Shown here: positions 51,330 through 63,762 of the stretch, one piece after another | Layout: each line of letters opens with the position of its first letter | Position numbering within the stretch: position 1 is the first letter of the stretch | Assembly: GCA_907165065.1 (NCBI GenBank) | Contig: OU015530.1 | Location: forward strand, 49,682,465-49,746,464 | Length of the DNA: 64,000 nt | Direction: 5' to 3' | From: Caprimulgus europaeus | Lineage: Eukaryota; Chordata; Aves; Caprimulgiformes; Caprimulgidae | Made by a program: the position numbers and the translations under genes | Notes under the pieces: model-generated | The model's input: the letters and a program-made list of their open reading frames with translations, nothing else | Told to the model about the DNA's origin: nothing | Databases searched by the model: none

Positions 51330-51612
51330 GACCACAGAAATGGTGATTGGAAGGGCATGTCTAGGCCAACCTCCAGCTCAAACTGCAGCTATCACCAGCA
51401 CACTCTCAGGTTAGTCATGCTGTAATCCTCCTGAGTCTTGAAAACCACCAAGGGTGGAGACTCCACAGCCTCTTTGGGCTATCTTCGTCTCCCAGGCCAC
51501 AGATGATGTATTGTTGTCCTCCGTATGTCATCTAACACTGCTGCAAAGAGTTTGGCTCTGCCACCTTCGTAACTAACACTTAGGTAGCCGTGGATTGCTA
51601 TAGATTGCTCTT
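51330..51612 (-). mobile_element. Old, diverged CR1 LINE 3' fragment, antisense
   Basis: The plus strand starts with ACCACAGAAATGGTGATTGG, a terminus found in older CR1 subfamilies rather than the ATTCTATG type. It continues with blocks for GGCCAACCTCCAGCTCAAAC and CTATCACCAGCAC. Then follow GAGTCTTGAAAACCACCAAG, GGAGACTCCACAGCCTCTTTGG and, toward the end, GCAAAGAGTTTGGCTCTG. Many substitutions and small gaps indicate an older insertion than its neighbours at 49.8 and 53.8 kb. No coding capacity remains. Confidence 0.85.
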
Positions 51613-53213
51613 TCAATTGATTTTTATCAGATGTACAATTAACTTAGAGTATGAGCATTCGCCTAATATGCTTTTTGTTCATGTGTTATTTCATCCTGAC
51701 TGATTCCTGTGTATGCTCTACCCAAACCACTAAGGGGTATTTTTCTTTCAGTACAACTTGTTCCCACAATATTCTGTATCTTTTCTGGCGCATGTGAGGA
51801 GCAGAAGGCTAAAAGCATCTGTACTACGAAAAGGTTCCTCCAATCTCTGATGACTGATTTCAATAGGTGGAGAGAAAGATTTCAGTGATAGCAAAGGGCG
51901 AGACTGGGCCCAGGTTGTAAATGATCTGCAAGTTAAGATGACAACCACAGTAATATTTTGTTCATCTATTTTGGCACAGAAACAGTCAAGAAAGATTAGA
52001 CTCAAAGGCTTCATGCATTTATTTTTTCCCCCACTTTCATTAACCTGGGATGGCCAGCAGGTGATAGCAATTTATGCAAATCCTTCTCTCTATAAGACAT
52101 TTTACCTTTTGACAATAGGCAACCAAGCAGATGACACAGCTACAGACAAGAGGGTTTTGAAGACCCAATTTAAAATCTGAGCTACCATATTTTTTTCAAA
52201 AGCTTTTCTAAGGATAAGATAAGAGTGTAATCCCTTAGTTTGGTGCAAGTGTTTTAAGACTCTGTGTTTCTAAAATCCAATTTGAATTAGCCTTGAACTT
52301 TAAAGCTGTTTATGTCTACTGAACCAAAAGACACCATGTGACGCATATAATAGAAAGTATTGTACAGTCTCTCTTTGTCTCCTCCCCTTCTGACACTGGT
52401 CTATAGTATTTGCCAAGAAATCATCCAAAGGCAAAATGTCATAACTTCAGACAAAGAAAATGCTAGTCCTTTTGCAGCAAAGGACTTACAAAGCCCCCTT
52501 TTCCTTAGGCTTCTCTAGCCTTATAATTTAATAGCAACTCTTGCCACCAAATATGCTTAAGATAAACTTGACATTGTGTGTGAAATTATTTCTGATAGCA
52601 TGTTGTGTAAAATGTTTCTTGGTACTCATAGCAGCTTGGACAAGTCTGCTGCATCTTTGAGAATCAGCACTTTGGGAATCTGCATGCTGATGTGACTTGT
52701 GAGAGGAGGGTACATCAGATAATGACATGTTGACTTGCTCTCATTTCAAATCAAGCATTATTTAAGAAATTAGAGGAAAGGTTGGGCAAACTCGTTAATT
52801 CCTTTGCTCCCAACATCAGCCTGACTATACTTTTACCTGAAATAGTAATCTTTATCAATGTATAGATACTTTCAGAATTTATCATCAATTCTTTTCAAAA
52901 GTCCTGATACTTTAGGCCTTGGAGTAGGTTATCTCTTTGTGACTTAGATTATTCCTTTACATACAACATGGATTTAATGAAGTGTATCTTGTTTTAGCCT
53001 TAACTCACCAATGTGGTTAGAATAACGGGGACATGATTTCACTATTTCTGAAAGTAATTTTTTTCTACTCATTATTAATTAAAAACCTCACCATTATACC
53101 AACCAGTTTATTAGCCAAGCCCATATGTGTTGGCAGGGAGTTTCCAAAGGACAAAGATGAGTAATTCCTTTGTTATGACAGTAGCACAGTAGTCACAAGG
53201 CTGAGATTTAAAT
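51613..53213. other. Unique noncoding DNA, no gene seen
   Basis: AT-rich sequence with no recognised element. Open frames at 51663-52180 overlap on both strands and have no recognisable products. Confidence 0.55.
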
Positions 53214-53262
53214 GTTGCTCTGACTCAGGGAAGTCATTTAAGGCTAACTCTATAAAATGACA
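53214..53262 (+). repeat. MIR-like SINE relic, sense
   Basis: The run GCTCTGACTCAGGGAAGTCA followed by TTTAAGGC...CTATAAAATGA resembles the conserved core of the MIR family (the 'gaCTtgGGcAAGTCActTAA...ctgTAAAATGgg' segment), with an internal gap where the 'cctcagtttcctcat' part should be. MIR is very old in amniotes, so such a short, degraded match is expected, but it cannot be proved by eye. Confidence 0.4.
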
Positions 53263-53808
53263 TAAGCCTCCCGTTCTGACAGGTTTAGCACCTGTGCTTC
53301 TGGGTATATTGTTTGAGTGTCCATGGTCTCAGAGAAACACGCCATGGTTACTCATTCAGTGAGTAGAAGGGTTTGTGCACATAATAGATCCTCCATAAAA
53401 ATAGCATGCTGAGCAGGGAACTGCCTAAGGGGGCCAAAGAGGATTATGCCACAAATCTATCAGGAAATACAGAAAATCAGATCTAGATGGGAATTAAAAC
53501 CCTGAACCTTCTTCTACTAGTACCTTTTTCTCCACCAGTCAGTTTTCAACAAAAAGAAACCAGCAGTACTTGGAGACAATGATAATGGCAAATGCCTTAT
53601 CTTCTGTCCTGTAAATCACCAAGGACATGGTATAACGATATTCAATTTCCATGCCTTGAGAATTACGCTGACATGTCTGGTCTCCTGGTAGATGCTGTAA
53701 CTCACCAGTACGTTCTCAGATGTGTTCTTTCAAGCTGTCCTATTAAAGTTGTTGCATCATACATTAAATAATTAAATATTTGTTGGGCTAGAAGAGAGTA
53801 ACATCATA
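53263..53808. other. Unique noncoding DNA, no gene seen
   Basis: About 545 bp with no repeat or gene recognised. Confidence 0.55.
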
Positions 53809-54196
53809 AAATCATAGATTCATGGAATGGTTTGGGTTGGAAGGCACCTTTGAAGATCATTTGGTTCCAACGCCCCTGCTGTGGGCAGGGATATCTTTTG
53901 CTAGATCAGGTTGCTCAAAGCCCTGTCCAGTGTGACCTTGAACACTTCCAGAGATGGGGCATCCACAGTTTCTCTGGCCAACGTGTTCCAGTGTTTCACC
54001 ACCCTCCTCATAAAGAATTTCTTCCTAATATCAAATCTAAATCTACCCTCTTTTAGTGTAAAATCATTACCCCTCATCCTGTCACTACAGTCCCTGGTAA
54101 AAAGTCTCTCTCCATCATTCTTAAATACCCCCTTTAAATGCTGCCAACTCTCTCATCCTTTCTTCATAGGAGAGGTGTTACAGTCCCATGATCTGT
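53809..54196 (-). mobile_element. CR1 LINE 3' fragment with internal deletion, antisense
   Basis: The plus strand begins AATCATAGATTCATGGAATGG and then GTTTGGGTTGGAAGGCACC. It continues through TAGATCAGGTTGCTCAAAGC, the GGCATCCACAG block, GTGTTCCAGTGTTTCACCAC and AAGAATTTCTTCCTAATATC to the CR1 coding end. Around 54136-54145 the sequence jumps from the TTAAATACCCCC region to CAACTCTCTCATCCTTTCTT, skipping roughly 50 to 60 bases normally found between them. It then continues with CATAGGAGAGGTG. It is therefore a 5'-truncated copy with a later internal deletion. The plus-strand open frames here are antisense artefacts. Confidence 0.95.
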
Positions 54197-56640
54197 ATGT
54201 GTTTATTGCTAAACAAGTATACAAATGACTAGACCAGTATAAGGTCCCTTTAGCAGTCTTGATAGTAGGATCTCCCTGAGTATTTAGGTCATTTAAAAGC
54301 AAATTTAATTTATTTTAGCATTAATGATGATGCAGACCCTATCCTAGGTTGCATCAAATCCCCTTTAAAAGGTGCAAAAATCTTCATGGCAGAGTACAAT
54401 GAACACACCTGCCGTCTGCTTCCTACATCAGTAGGTGATGCTTATATTCAGGGACTAGTACCTGTTACAGCTATTTTGGATTAAACTGCAGACATGACCT
54501 AAAAAATGGTTGCTTAACAAAAGAGACACTTAAAGCAAATGGATAATCGACAAAGCTTTCTTTACAGGGCATCAGGCCATTATATTAATGTTTTAAATAT
54601 CTGGCTTTTTGTCTCATTCATCTGTGCCTGAGTGGGAAAAAATCCATAATAAGTGTAGTTTCCTAATGAAAATAATATGAGCAAGAAAAATCTTCTTAGC
54701 TTTAAAAGTAAATGTCATGATCTATGTAAAAGTTAGTTTTTTGATACTGTTTGTGAGATCAACATCTTATTGAATTACCTTTGTGCTACTTTTCCACTCT
54801 CTAAACCCCACTCTTCAAAGCTCTATGACTGCACATTGCTGTGTGAATAGGCTTACGGATGCTATGAACTCTTTACAAAAAATCCATTATAATGATACTT
54901 TGCTGTTTTAGGGATATTCACTGTATAACAATCCTAATGGTTCTGGTGAAGTAATAGGTATGGAAATGCTGGGTAGAAGATAGCTTCTCCCCACTTGAGT
55001 TGTTCTATGAAAGGTTCTGGCTCTAGTTATCAATGATCTAACCACCTGCAGCACTTAAACTTGCTTTTTATTTTTGTCCACAGCAGTAGTCCCATTGCAT
55101 TCAGTAGGACTGCATACATGATTAATCCGATCAAGGTCTAATTAGTGAAAGAAGAGCAGCCATCAGTGCTGTAGACAGCAGGCTATGCGCTGAGCCTGTC
55201 TTCTATTCCCAGTTTTAACCCCTCTACTCTCACCCATGCACTGACACAGGAATGACCTTGATGTGCCTGCTTGCAGAATGTTGTTCTGAACAAGCACTTA
55301 AATCCAGATGTAAATTAGTTTCATATTTTGACTCCTCTGGAGAAGCAGACTAAAACTATCCGTTTTGATTCTAGACTATTTTGGAGGCTTAATCAGGAAC
55401 GTTTGGTGACTGCGGAGATCCCTTTCAAGAGGAAAAGTAGCAAGTGAATATTTATTTGTCCTGCTGTTAAAACAACAGGAACATTTTCAGTCAGCAGCTA
55501 AGGGCTCGATTTCTCCATTAAGTGATTAAAGAGCAAAGCTGCTCTGGCACTGTCTGTGTCACCAGAGAAAGAGCGAGATGTGACTCCTCAAAACATTTCA
55601 ACCCACAGCCAGAATCTCCCTGTAGAGCAGACTCAGTACTTTCTGTAGCCCTAATAGCCTACAGAAAATTATTACCCAGTTTAACCAGCCAAGGAGGGTG
55701 CCTCAGGTTGGATAATCTCAATGTTTCAAGTCTTCTGCTGCTAAGCTCCATTATAAATGCACGCTGGTGGTAATGATTATTTGCAATATTTAGCAATATA
55801 TGTTTTGCAGAACAAAAAGTAGTGATTGAGCTTTGGGGTCTTTTTTGTTAAGACAGTTACAGTCTGATGTGTCAAAGATGCCTTTGTCACTTTTTCTAAT
55901 GTGGCAGTTAAAGGCATTAAAGTTCTTGGAGAATTATTGACGGAACACTTTAAGGGTATAATTTTCTGTAAATTCTGGTATTGTTTAAAAGATATTCCCA
56001 CACAAATTTTGATCAACATATTCCAAATCATCACGCAGATATTAATTGAAGTAGGCAAGCACTGGGAGTAAACTACAGAACTGGCTAATGGAACAACTGG
56101 GAAGTATGCAAGTTGGCAGATGAAGTCTAACAGTATGAGTGTACGTAACGTGAATAACTGCACTGAGATTGGTTCCACAAATTATGCTGTTCGTGAAAAT
56201 GATGGTGAATCCTCAAAGCATTGTGAATTTTGGGGACATTGAAAAGTCATACTAAGTGAATAGTCATGATTCAGTGTTGATGGTGACTTTCTTTCCAACA
56301 TTTGAAAAAATTCATTCATTGAGTCAGGATAAAGAAAATAATACTGTGTTAATTAAATGCCAAACTAAATGACACAAATAGTGGGTATGTAATAATTAAA
56401 AGGAAAAGTTCACATAATAGTTCAGATAAAATTTTTCAGATTCTGTATATTTGGCAAATATTTATGAATTATAAATGAACAGCTAGAAAATTAATTATTG
56501 ACTTGTGAATTATTTACTAACCAGAACAGATGTTAAAGTTCTGCATTATTTATTATGATGCATTTCTTTCATTGCTGAATGTAATCTATGAAGATAATCG
56601 TGATATTATAACTGTATTATTTAAACAGGTTGATCAGTTG
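54197..56640. other. Unique noncoding DNA with a possible ancient repeat relic
   Basis: No gene is supported. A segment at 55082-55140 resembles an old sauropsid repeat; see findings. The 133-codon minus-strand open frame at 55777-56178 is Leu/Ile/Val-rich with no recognisable domain and is about the length expected by chance. Confidence 0.55.
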
Positions 56641-56695
56641 TAATTATTATCCCTATTTAATGGGGAAGTCAACTAAAAAACACAGGAAGGGAGAT
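56641..56695 (-). repeat. Possible MIR-like SINE relic, antisense
   Basis: TTATTATCCCTATTTAATGG followed by GGAAGTCAACTAAAAAACAC resembles the reverse complement of the MIR core ('ttattatCCccATTTtacagatgGGGAAactga...'). The match is short and degraded, and the orientation would be minus. Confidence 0.35.
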
Positions 56696-57949
56696 CTTCA
56701 AAGGACCCAAGGGGTGGAGTTGCACAAGTCTAATGAAAATTAATGAGACTTGCGTTTCTGAATCCCTCTGGTGCTCATGCAAAATCTTTCACAGGGAGGT
56801 TATATTGCATGCCCAAGCAAAGTCAAGAGCTCGTGGTATAGCCTGGGAGGTCTGGTCACTGCTTAAGTTTGCTAATGATTGTATGCAATGTCTTCTTTAT
56901 TTTGGAGGTGGGGTTTTTTTTAATGATACTGGAATGTAAGAGTCTGATTAGATACCAGCCTTCCTAGCTAGAGCAAGCAGTTAATCCTTCTGACCAGCCT
57001 GCAGGTAACAAATTCATTGTCCAGATATTAATATATTTGGTGTTTGCCCACCAGTTCATATCTCTATTTTTTCTTCTTTCTCCCCAACTACATTGAAACA
57101 AGAGGTTGTTCTTGTTGTTGTTTAATGAAATTAACTATCCTTTAGCAGCCACCTCATTAAACTCTATATTTTTCATGTCTTATGGGTAGGGCTGCAGTAG
57201 ATTGACTTCTCATATCCATGGCGTATTACAAGAGCCTCGGAACATCTTGAATTTGCAGTGTTGGCCCTACAATGATATGAGTGAATATTGAGCCATTCTG
57301 AAGTCTAGGTAGATTTTTTTTTTTTTATTCCCCACAAAACCAGATTATTTTTTGTCCCTTATCATTCTGGCTTTGGCATTTTTCACAAAGACACCTTTGT
57401 TTATTCCTGCTTTATGGCACTTCTTACAGGAATCTGCCTGAACATCTGTCTATCAGCTGTGATATTTAAATTAACAGCATTGAGCACCTCTTGCTTATTT
57501 TTAAGTTAAAGTAAAAATACTTAAATTACTTGTTTAATTTATTTTTATTGTTTCAGTGCCTGATCTGATTTTTCAACTAGCTGTTAGCAGTATCGTATTA
57601 AAATCTTGCAGTGAGCTCGGAGATCTGACCCCATAGTCAGTGAGTTCATGTTACTTCTGTTAGCTAGAAATCCACACTGTCTGGAGGCAGCTCTCTTTTG
57701 GTGGTCCCAAAGGGCAGTCACACCTTATTCAAAAAGGATGTGCCACTTGTTAATACCTACCTATAACTTTTCAGCTTGGGCAATAAAGAAAAAATAGAAA
57801 ATGGCTGTGGTAGCACAGGGAAACCTGTATACATGATTTTTTTTTTTCTTCTGGTTTGTATTCAGCCATGTAGGGAAGCAGATGTTACAAGCTTTGCAAT
57901 TTATACAGCAACTTTTGGCTAAAAACTTGAATGCATCTTATAAATTTTA
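56696..57949. other. Unique noncoding DNA, no gene seen
   Basis: AT-rich sequence with a 13-T tract at 57314-57326 and an 11-T tract near 57838-57848. Nothing else is recognised. Confidence 0.55.
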
Positions 57950-58041
57950 ATGCATTGAACTTTACAGCAGCCTTGTGAGGTACTGAAGTTCTGCTATGTC
58001 CAGGAACTGATAAATGTAATGATTTGCAAAAGATTATACTG
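57950..58041 (-). repeat. MIR-like SINE relic, antisense
   Basis: The block TTTACAGCAGCCTTGTGAGG followed by TACTGAAG lines up with the MIR antisense segment 'cacaacaaCCcTGTGAGGTA'. About 25 bases on, CAGGAACTGATAAATGTAAT and GATTTGCAAAAGATTATAC line up with 'gAGGAAACTGA...gTgAcTTGCccAAGgTcAcAC'. Two matching blocks in the right order and spacing make this the best MIR candidate in the window. Confidence 0.5.
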
Positions 58042-59589
58042 AGCACCATGGACAGAAAGGGAAAGAAAAATATAAACTCTATGGCCACTTATCACTTCCC
58101 CTTCCCAAGGTCCAAAAATGTATGGGAATCCATAAAGCAAAATGCTTTGCTGTCATTGTTAGCTCTGGAAGTCTTTTGTATGCTGTTTTGATGAGATCTG
58201 GCTTGAGTTTGAAGATGGAAATCACCCTGTCCTCTTCCCACCCATCCTCTTATCTCTGTCTGCCCCTCTCGATACCCAAAAAGTACTGCAGTTTGAAAAG
58301 AAGAGTGTTATATGTTGAAAATACATTGTTCAATCTGAGGATGAGCACCTTGGAGGATTCAGAGAGGGCTGATAAACCCTGTAGGTAGCTTGGGAATCTG
58401 CTGTTAAGGAAGTTTTGGGTTGTCCTCCTCACCTGGAGTAGGTGCACTTCTACCAATCCCAATTATGGATTTATTGGTCTAGCTTGTGAGACGGTTCTAT
58501 ACCAATGAGATTTTCCTTGTGTGTCCAGGCCGTAAAAGGATGCACAGGGCTTCCCATGAAAACATCCTGACCTGCCCCCCAACAGGCATCTTAATTTATC
58601 TTCCTTATAGCCCAGTCAGGCCATAAAATCCACAGTGTTCCTCCCATCTGCCCAAATCCTCCCAGCTAGCAGCTATACCCTATATCTACCATTAAAAGCC
58701 TACAATACTAAACTATGTTAAAAATCCTCTAGGCTTTATAATAAAAACTTTTGCAGTTGTTGTACTGACAATCTTATTAGGCAAAGGAAAGGAAATAAAT
58801 AAAATGTTTGTATCTTTTATTTTTCCAGAGGTCTGTGTAATACTCTTTTACTTCAGTTGTTTAAAAAAAAAAATCCTGTCTTTCCTTCAAAATCAAATTG
58901 AGGCCTATTCTTATTGAAATGAGATGCATAAATCATTCTCCCAGGGCAAGTTGTTCAGATCTGATCTTCACAAAAAATAATAATAATAATCTGGTATATA
59001 AAAATTAGTGTGAGCACACATTTTCTACTGTGAGGGGCAAAAAGTGATCTATAACAAGAAAAAATACCCTGCTTGGATCCTTTTTAATAAAGAAAAGCAG
59101 CAAGCCACTGGAGAGGTGTTAAAATCAAAGCACGTCTTAGTCACAGAGTTTACAGTTGAATTCCAACAAAAGACGTTAAGGTATGGCTTGGTCTTCCTGT
59201 AGGTAAAATCTGCTGCACCTCAAATACTTCATAACCATTGAGAGCCTTGCTAACAAATAGATTCATATCAATATTTTAAATTAATGTATAAGTAAGAGTG
59301 CTTGATTTTCTTCAATGATAAATAATCCAGCAGTTCTGTAGGTGATGAATGTCCCTGCTCTTAGAAGCTTGAGAGCTGACACTGAGGAAAAATGCATAAT
59401 GCAGCTGCTGCCTCTGAAATCTGGGGCTAAATTGAGCACAGGATTTAGGAGCCTGCACTGAGAAGTGCCTACATCCAAAACTGCAATCCAACAGCCCTCA
59501 CATCTTTTTATCTCAATTATTGCCTGTTGTTACACATTTTTCTGTGTGATTATGACAATCGTGTAGAACTTGGCTTTGTTTTCTTCAGT
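58042..59589. other. Unique noncoding DNA, no gene seen
   Basis: AT-rich sequence with an 11-A run at 58863-58873 and a short AAT repeat at 58977-58990. No gene or transposon is recognised. Confidence 0.55.
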
Positions 59590-60480
59590 GGTCACGCACA
59601 GAGATCTAGCTGGACGAGAGCAGCCAGGTGCCTGGCTCCAGACAGCACCTGGGGACCTGGGCTTTGCCCCAGGACATGCTGTGCTTTGGGAAAGTTTGTC
59701 TGCAGCAGCCAAGAGCACAGCACCCATTCTGAAGCTGCACATTTATAAGAAAATATCAACTCTTACAACTGTGCCAGCTGCCATAATTCATGTCATCCAC
59801 ATCAGGTCTCTCTGCAAGTAGCCTGGCTGGCCTGTTTCCCCATGATGGACATGCAATGTTTCTGCAAGGAGGTGATGACGGGCTCCAGGGCTCAGGCATG
59901 GCCACTTCTTTATGTGAGAGCTCGAAAATGTGCTGGCTACCAGCCAGGCCCAAGCTCTCCCTGCTCCACCCTTACACAGTTTTCCAGTGCGTGAGCCTCA
60001 GCACATGACAAAAGTCAGTTCTGGGTCCGAGCCTGGGCTGAGAGCTTCTTTCAGAGGCAGGAAGGATGGCACCAAGGTGATCCTTTGCCCCTCTGCTCCA
60101 AGTGCCTGGGTGTGCTAGGAGAAGGAGCAGGCTGGATACTGTGGACCCTGCCTGCAGCCCTGCTGCCTCCCGTGCTCAGCATTGTGTTAATCTCAGGTGT
60201 GCAAGTTCCTGGAAGTCATAGTCCCCCTCCCTCCGGGCAGCATCACATCTGCTTCCAGCAACCTTCTCTCTCCTGCAAAAAGGGACAGCTCCAATATCTA
60301 AGGAGCCCTCCCCTGGCCAGACACTGTAAGGGAGCAAGAAGCAAGGAGTGACCCCCAGCTCTGAATGTGCAGGGGGGGAGGTGCAGCATCAGGGGTGGTG
60401 CAGCACCACTCCTCAGACCTGCCATTAAAAGTGACCTGCTGATGAAGGGGAGTGACAGCAGCTGAGGTACCAACACTGTC
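59590..60480. other. GC-richer block, no gene seen
   Basis: Base composition shifts to roughly half or more GC with few CpG dinucleotides. Many short overlapping open frames appear on both strands simply because stop codons are rarer. None of the predicted peptides has a recognisable motif. There is no CpG-island-like promoter. Confidence 0.5.
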
Positions 60481-63400
60481 AGTCATGCAGCTAAGGGACA
60501 TGGTTGCTCAGCCTGTTTTCTCCATTCAGGGAGCTGACCCTCAGAAATTATGATTTGTAACTGTAGCCCTAAACCATACACTGTAACTGTGAAATAGTAC
60601 AGTTGCCTGATTTCTTCTCCCATAAAAAGGACTTTGGATTTATTCCCTTTCTCAGTCACTGGAAAGCAATTTCTAGCTTTCTTATTCTCTAGGTCTTGAT
60701 TACAATGAGGTCCATATCTCTGTCCAAATGTAGAATTTATTCTGTTTACCAGCAATTTTGTTAAATGTGTTAACAAATTGCAGTCAAAATTGTATTTTTC
60801 TAATATGCTCTTAAGAAATTCTCTTCTCTTTACTACATGTCATCAGTGACACTTACACAACCAGGATTAAAGCCAAACTTTTAAATTTCTTTGCTTACTG
60901 TTATAATGGGGTGTAAAGCAACAAAGCCTTCATAGTCTCAGATCTATGATCTTCTCCTCAAACTCTGTTCCACCCAGCAACAGAGAGCAAAAGTCAGGGC
61001 TCTGTGGAAAACCCACAGCGAAGCAGCAGCTTAAAAATAAATAATGATCTTGATGATCTGTTTGTTTGGTTTTCTGCTCATTATCCTTCAGGCAGATGAA
61101 TTGCCTTTTAAAATCCAAAGCAGTTACTGAAAGGTTGTTTCAAAGATGTGTGTGGTGAGACAGCATGGGACCTGTAAAGTGAAATCAGAAGCTGGTCTGA
61201 TATTAGGGCAAAAAGACAGAGCTTGTTCCTAAGCATCTCCCCTCTAATGCTCCATCAACTGAAGGAACCTGGGCTATGGAGTAAACACTTTGGCAGAACC
61301 AAAGTGCTACCAAGGAAACTGGATAATATGCTGCATTTTAGCCCAACTGTGCATTTATTGCAGGCAACCAAGTGCAACAGGGAAATTTCTTGTAAATAGC
61401 TCAATTTCAATAGGAGTCCTATTGAAAAAAGTACCAGATCAAATGGCTGGGATAAGAAGTAATTTGCAACCCTATTCCATCTTTCATTTCCATGCAAATG
61501 AATGCTCAGACTTGTGAAGACTGTGCAGGATTCATAGGTCATCTCACATGGATAAGATAGGAGAGCTTTGGTCATCTTTCTGAGATATTTCCCTGTTTGA
61601 GGGACCAGTCACCTAACATCACCCTAATTAGAAGTGAAAGGAGGATCTCTAAAAAGAAGCTTGATGTTCTTGTTTTAATGCACTCATGTTGTATTCCTAT
61701 CCTGAAGGAGTGGCCTTTCTATAGAGGCTGGGAGGAATCAATACACAGCCACTCTTCTGCCTCTTTGAAGCTGGAGAGTGCTCAGGGACCTGCCTACCCC
61801 AGCCCTGCAGTTGCCTGAAAACTGCAGAGTATCACGAAGCAACTGAAGTGGGCCAAGATCTGACCCTCATCCATGTATGAGATAAACTGATGGAGAAAAA
61901 TATCATTTTTCTTTGTAATATGTATGATAGTCATGTTTCCAAACCCTGCAATTTCAAAATTGTTTAATTTTCATGTAATGTTAATCATAGTTATTACACT
62001 ACTCTGTGTTATGTCTAGGGGGAAAAATGAGTGGGAAATTTGTTCTGCATGAAACTACCTGATTGAAGAATAAAGCAGACACATGAGCTTGTGTCTACAT
62101 TAATTTACCCACTGACTGCATCTTAAATTTCATATCTGTTCTATCATACTCTTAATTAAGCCCTAAGTAATTTAAAGCTTTGAGGTGGACTACTGTTTTA
62201 TTTCTAACTATGGTGCATGGAAGTGTGATTCATACATGTGAATAAAAATAGATGAGGACAGACCTTCCCCAGTGTAAACTGTTACAGCTCCAGTGACTTG
62301 TCTTTCGGAGAAAAGACCAGAGAAGTGGCATAGGGATTTTTGTCATTATTTTAAGGAGAGCTGTGTTGCTCATATGTGGCAAAGCTAGAGGACAATGCAG
62401 AGGAGGCCTCAGGGCTGAACCTCAGGCTTTTGTGTTGCTCCCATTTCGTATTTGTTCCCATCTAAAGGCAGATGAATGATGAGGTGAACATGGAGACAGT
62501 CTCACAACCGAGAAAGTAAACACATCCTGCTGAAGAAACAAGGTGAGGAGGTCTACTGAGGAAACTAGCACCTCCCTTTAGCAAAGCTCACACTTCACAT
62601 AAAAATAGCCCATGGGGAGATGTGTGGTCAGCTGGGAGCTCTCTGCCAGGGCAGCTTCAGCACATTCATCATCTACCTTTGATATCCAAATGCAAAGTCC
62701 AGCTCTCATGGGCACCATATAATGTTATGGCACTGAGTCCATAAACCAGTAAATGTGTTTTGCTGTTCCAGACAACGTTGAGAAACCCAGTTTTAAAACA
62801 AACAGACCTGTTTCTGTATGAAACTCCTTCTGTGGCACTGAATATAAACATAATTACTAAAGATTTAAAGTCAACTTCCAGCTGAAAACTTGCCACGATC
62901 TGCCTGTGTTTCATATCTAAACCTTTCCCTGCACTCCTTTCTGGCAATGGTGGCAATGCTTCTGCCTCTTGCTAGATGTCTATTGAGCAAAGCCTTTTAT
63001 CAGCGTGGCTGGGGCAAAATTGAGGCTAAATGTAGAAATATAACTCTTCATTAGATCAGTGCTGGTGAAAAGTGATATCTAAATATTTCCAAAACCTGCT
63101 CTTTCTTTTTAGAAAGAGCGAGATATTAAATCAGATGCAAGATATCAAAGATACCTCAGTTACAGCTGTACTATGTACTGCCCATCCTGGTTCTAGGAGG
63201 AAAAATACTAGCAGTGTTTATCTTTCTGATTGGCCAAAAATTTATAATCAAAATCTAAAAGCGAATTTAAAATTTGGTGTCACTTACAGAACATGTTTGT
63301 CTGTTGCTATTTTCTACATACATCTGTTCTGATACCGTACCTCTCTTCACCTTCACATAATCTCAGTTTCATTCCTTGGGTTTATTCTTCTTTTTTCCAT

Positions 63401-63762
63401 GTCATTCAGTTGAAGTGGGAACAGAAGACACAATTCTGACAGCAAAAAGCTAAAGGTATATTGTAACCATCAGAAGTATGAGTATATAAATTAGTTAAGT
63501 GGCTAAAAAAATTAATAAAATTTTTATTTGAGATTTATCTTTAATATGGGAAATGTTTGAAGCATTTTAAATACTCAGTAGAAACTGAGTATTGGAAGAA
63601 AGAAAAATAATTTTATTTGATGCTTTTTTAAAACTGGATTTATTGTTTTTCTTATATCTGTCCTTCAGTGTTTATTTCTCTCTCTGAGTAAATGGCAAAC
63701 AGGAGGGAAAAATGGAGGAAGAAGGATAAAAAAGGAGGAAATGGGACTATGCAGGAACAGGA
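60481..63762. other. Unique noncoding DNA, no gene seen
   Basis: No gene, RNA or transposon is recognised. An ATGCAAATGAAT word at 61492-61503 repeats one at 33699-33710, which is expected by chance at this scale for the octamer alone. Confidence 0.55.

Noticed and set aside
55777-56178. 133-codon open frame, minus strand, hydrophobic N-terminal part
   Set aside because: Leu/Ile/Val richness follows from AT-rich codons; no family recognised and no splice or promoter context.
33699-61503. Octamer ATGCAAAT at 33699, 45888 and 61492
   Set aside because: About two copies are expected by chance in 64 kb on both strands; no clustering.
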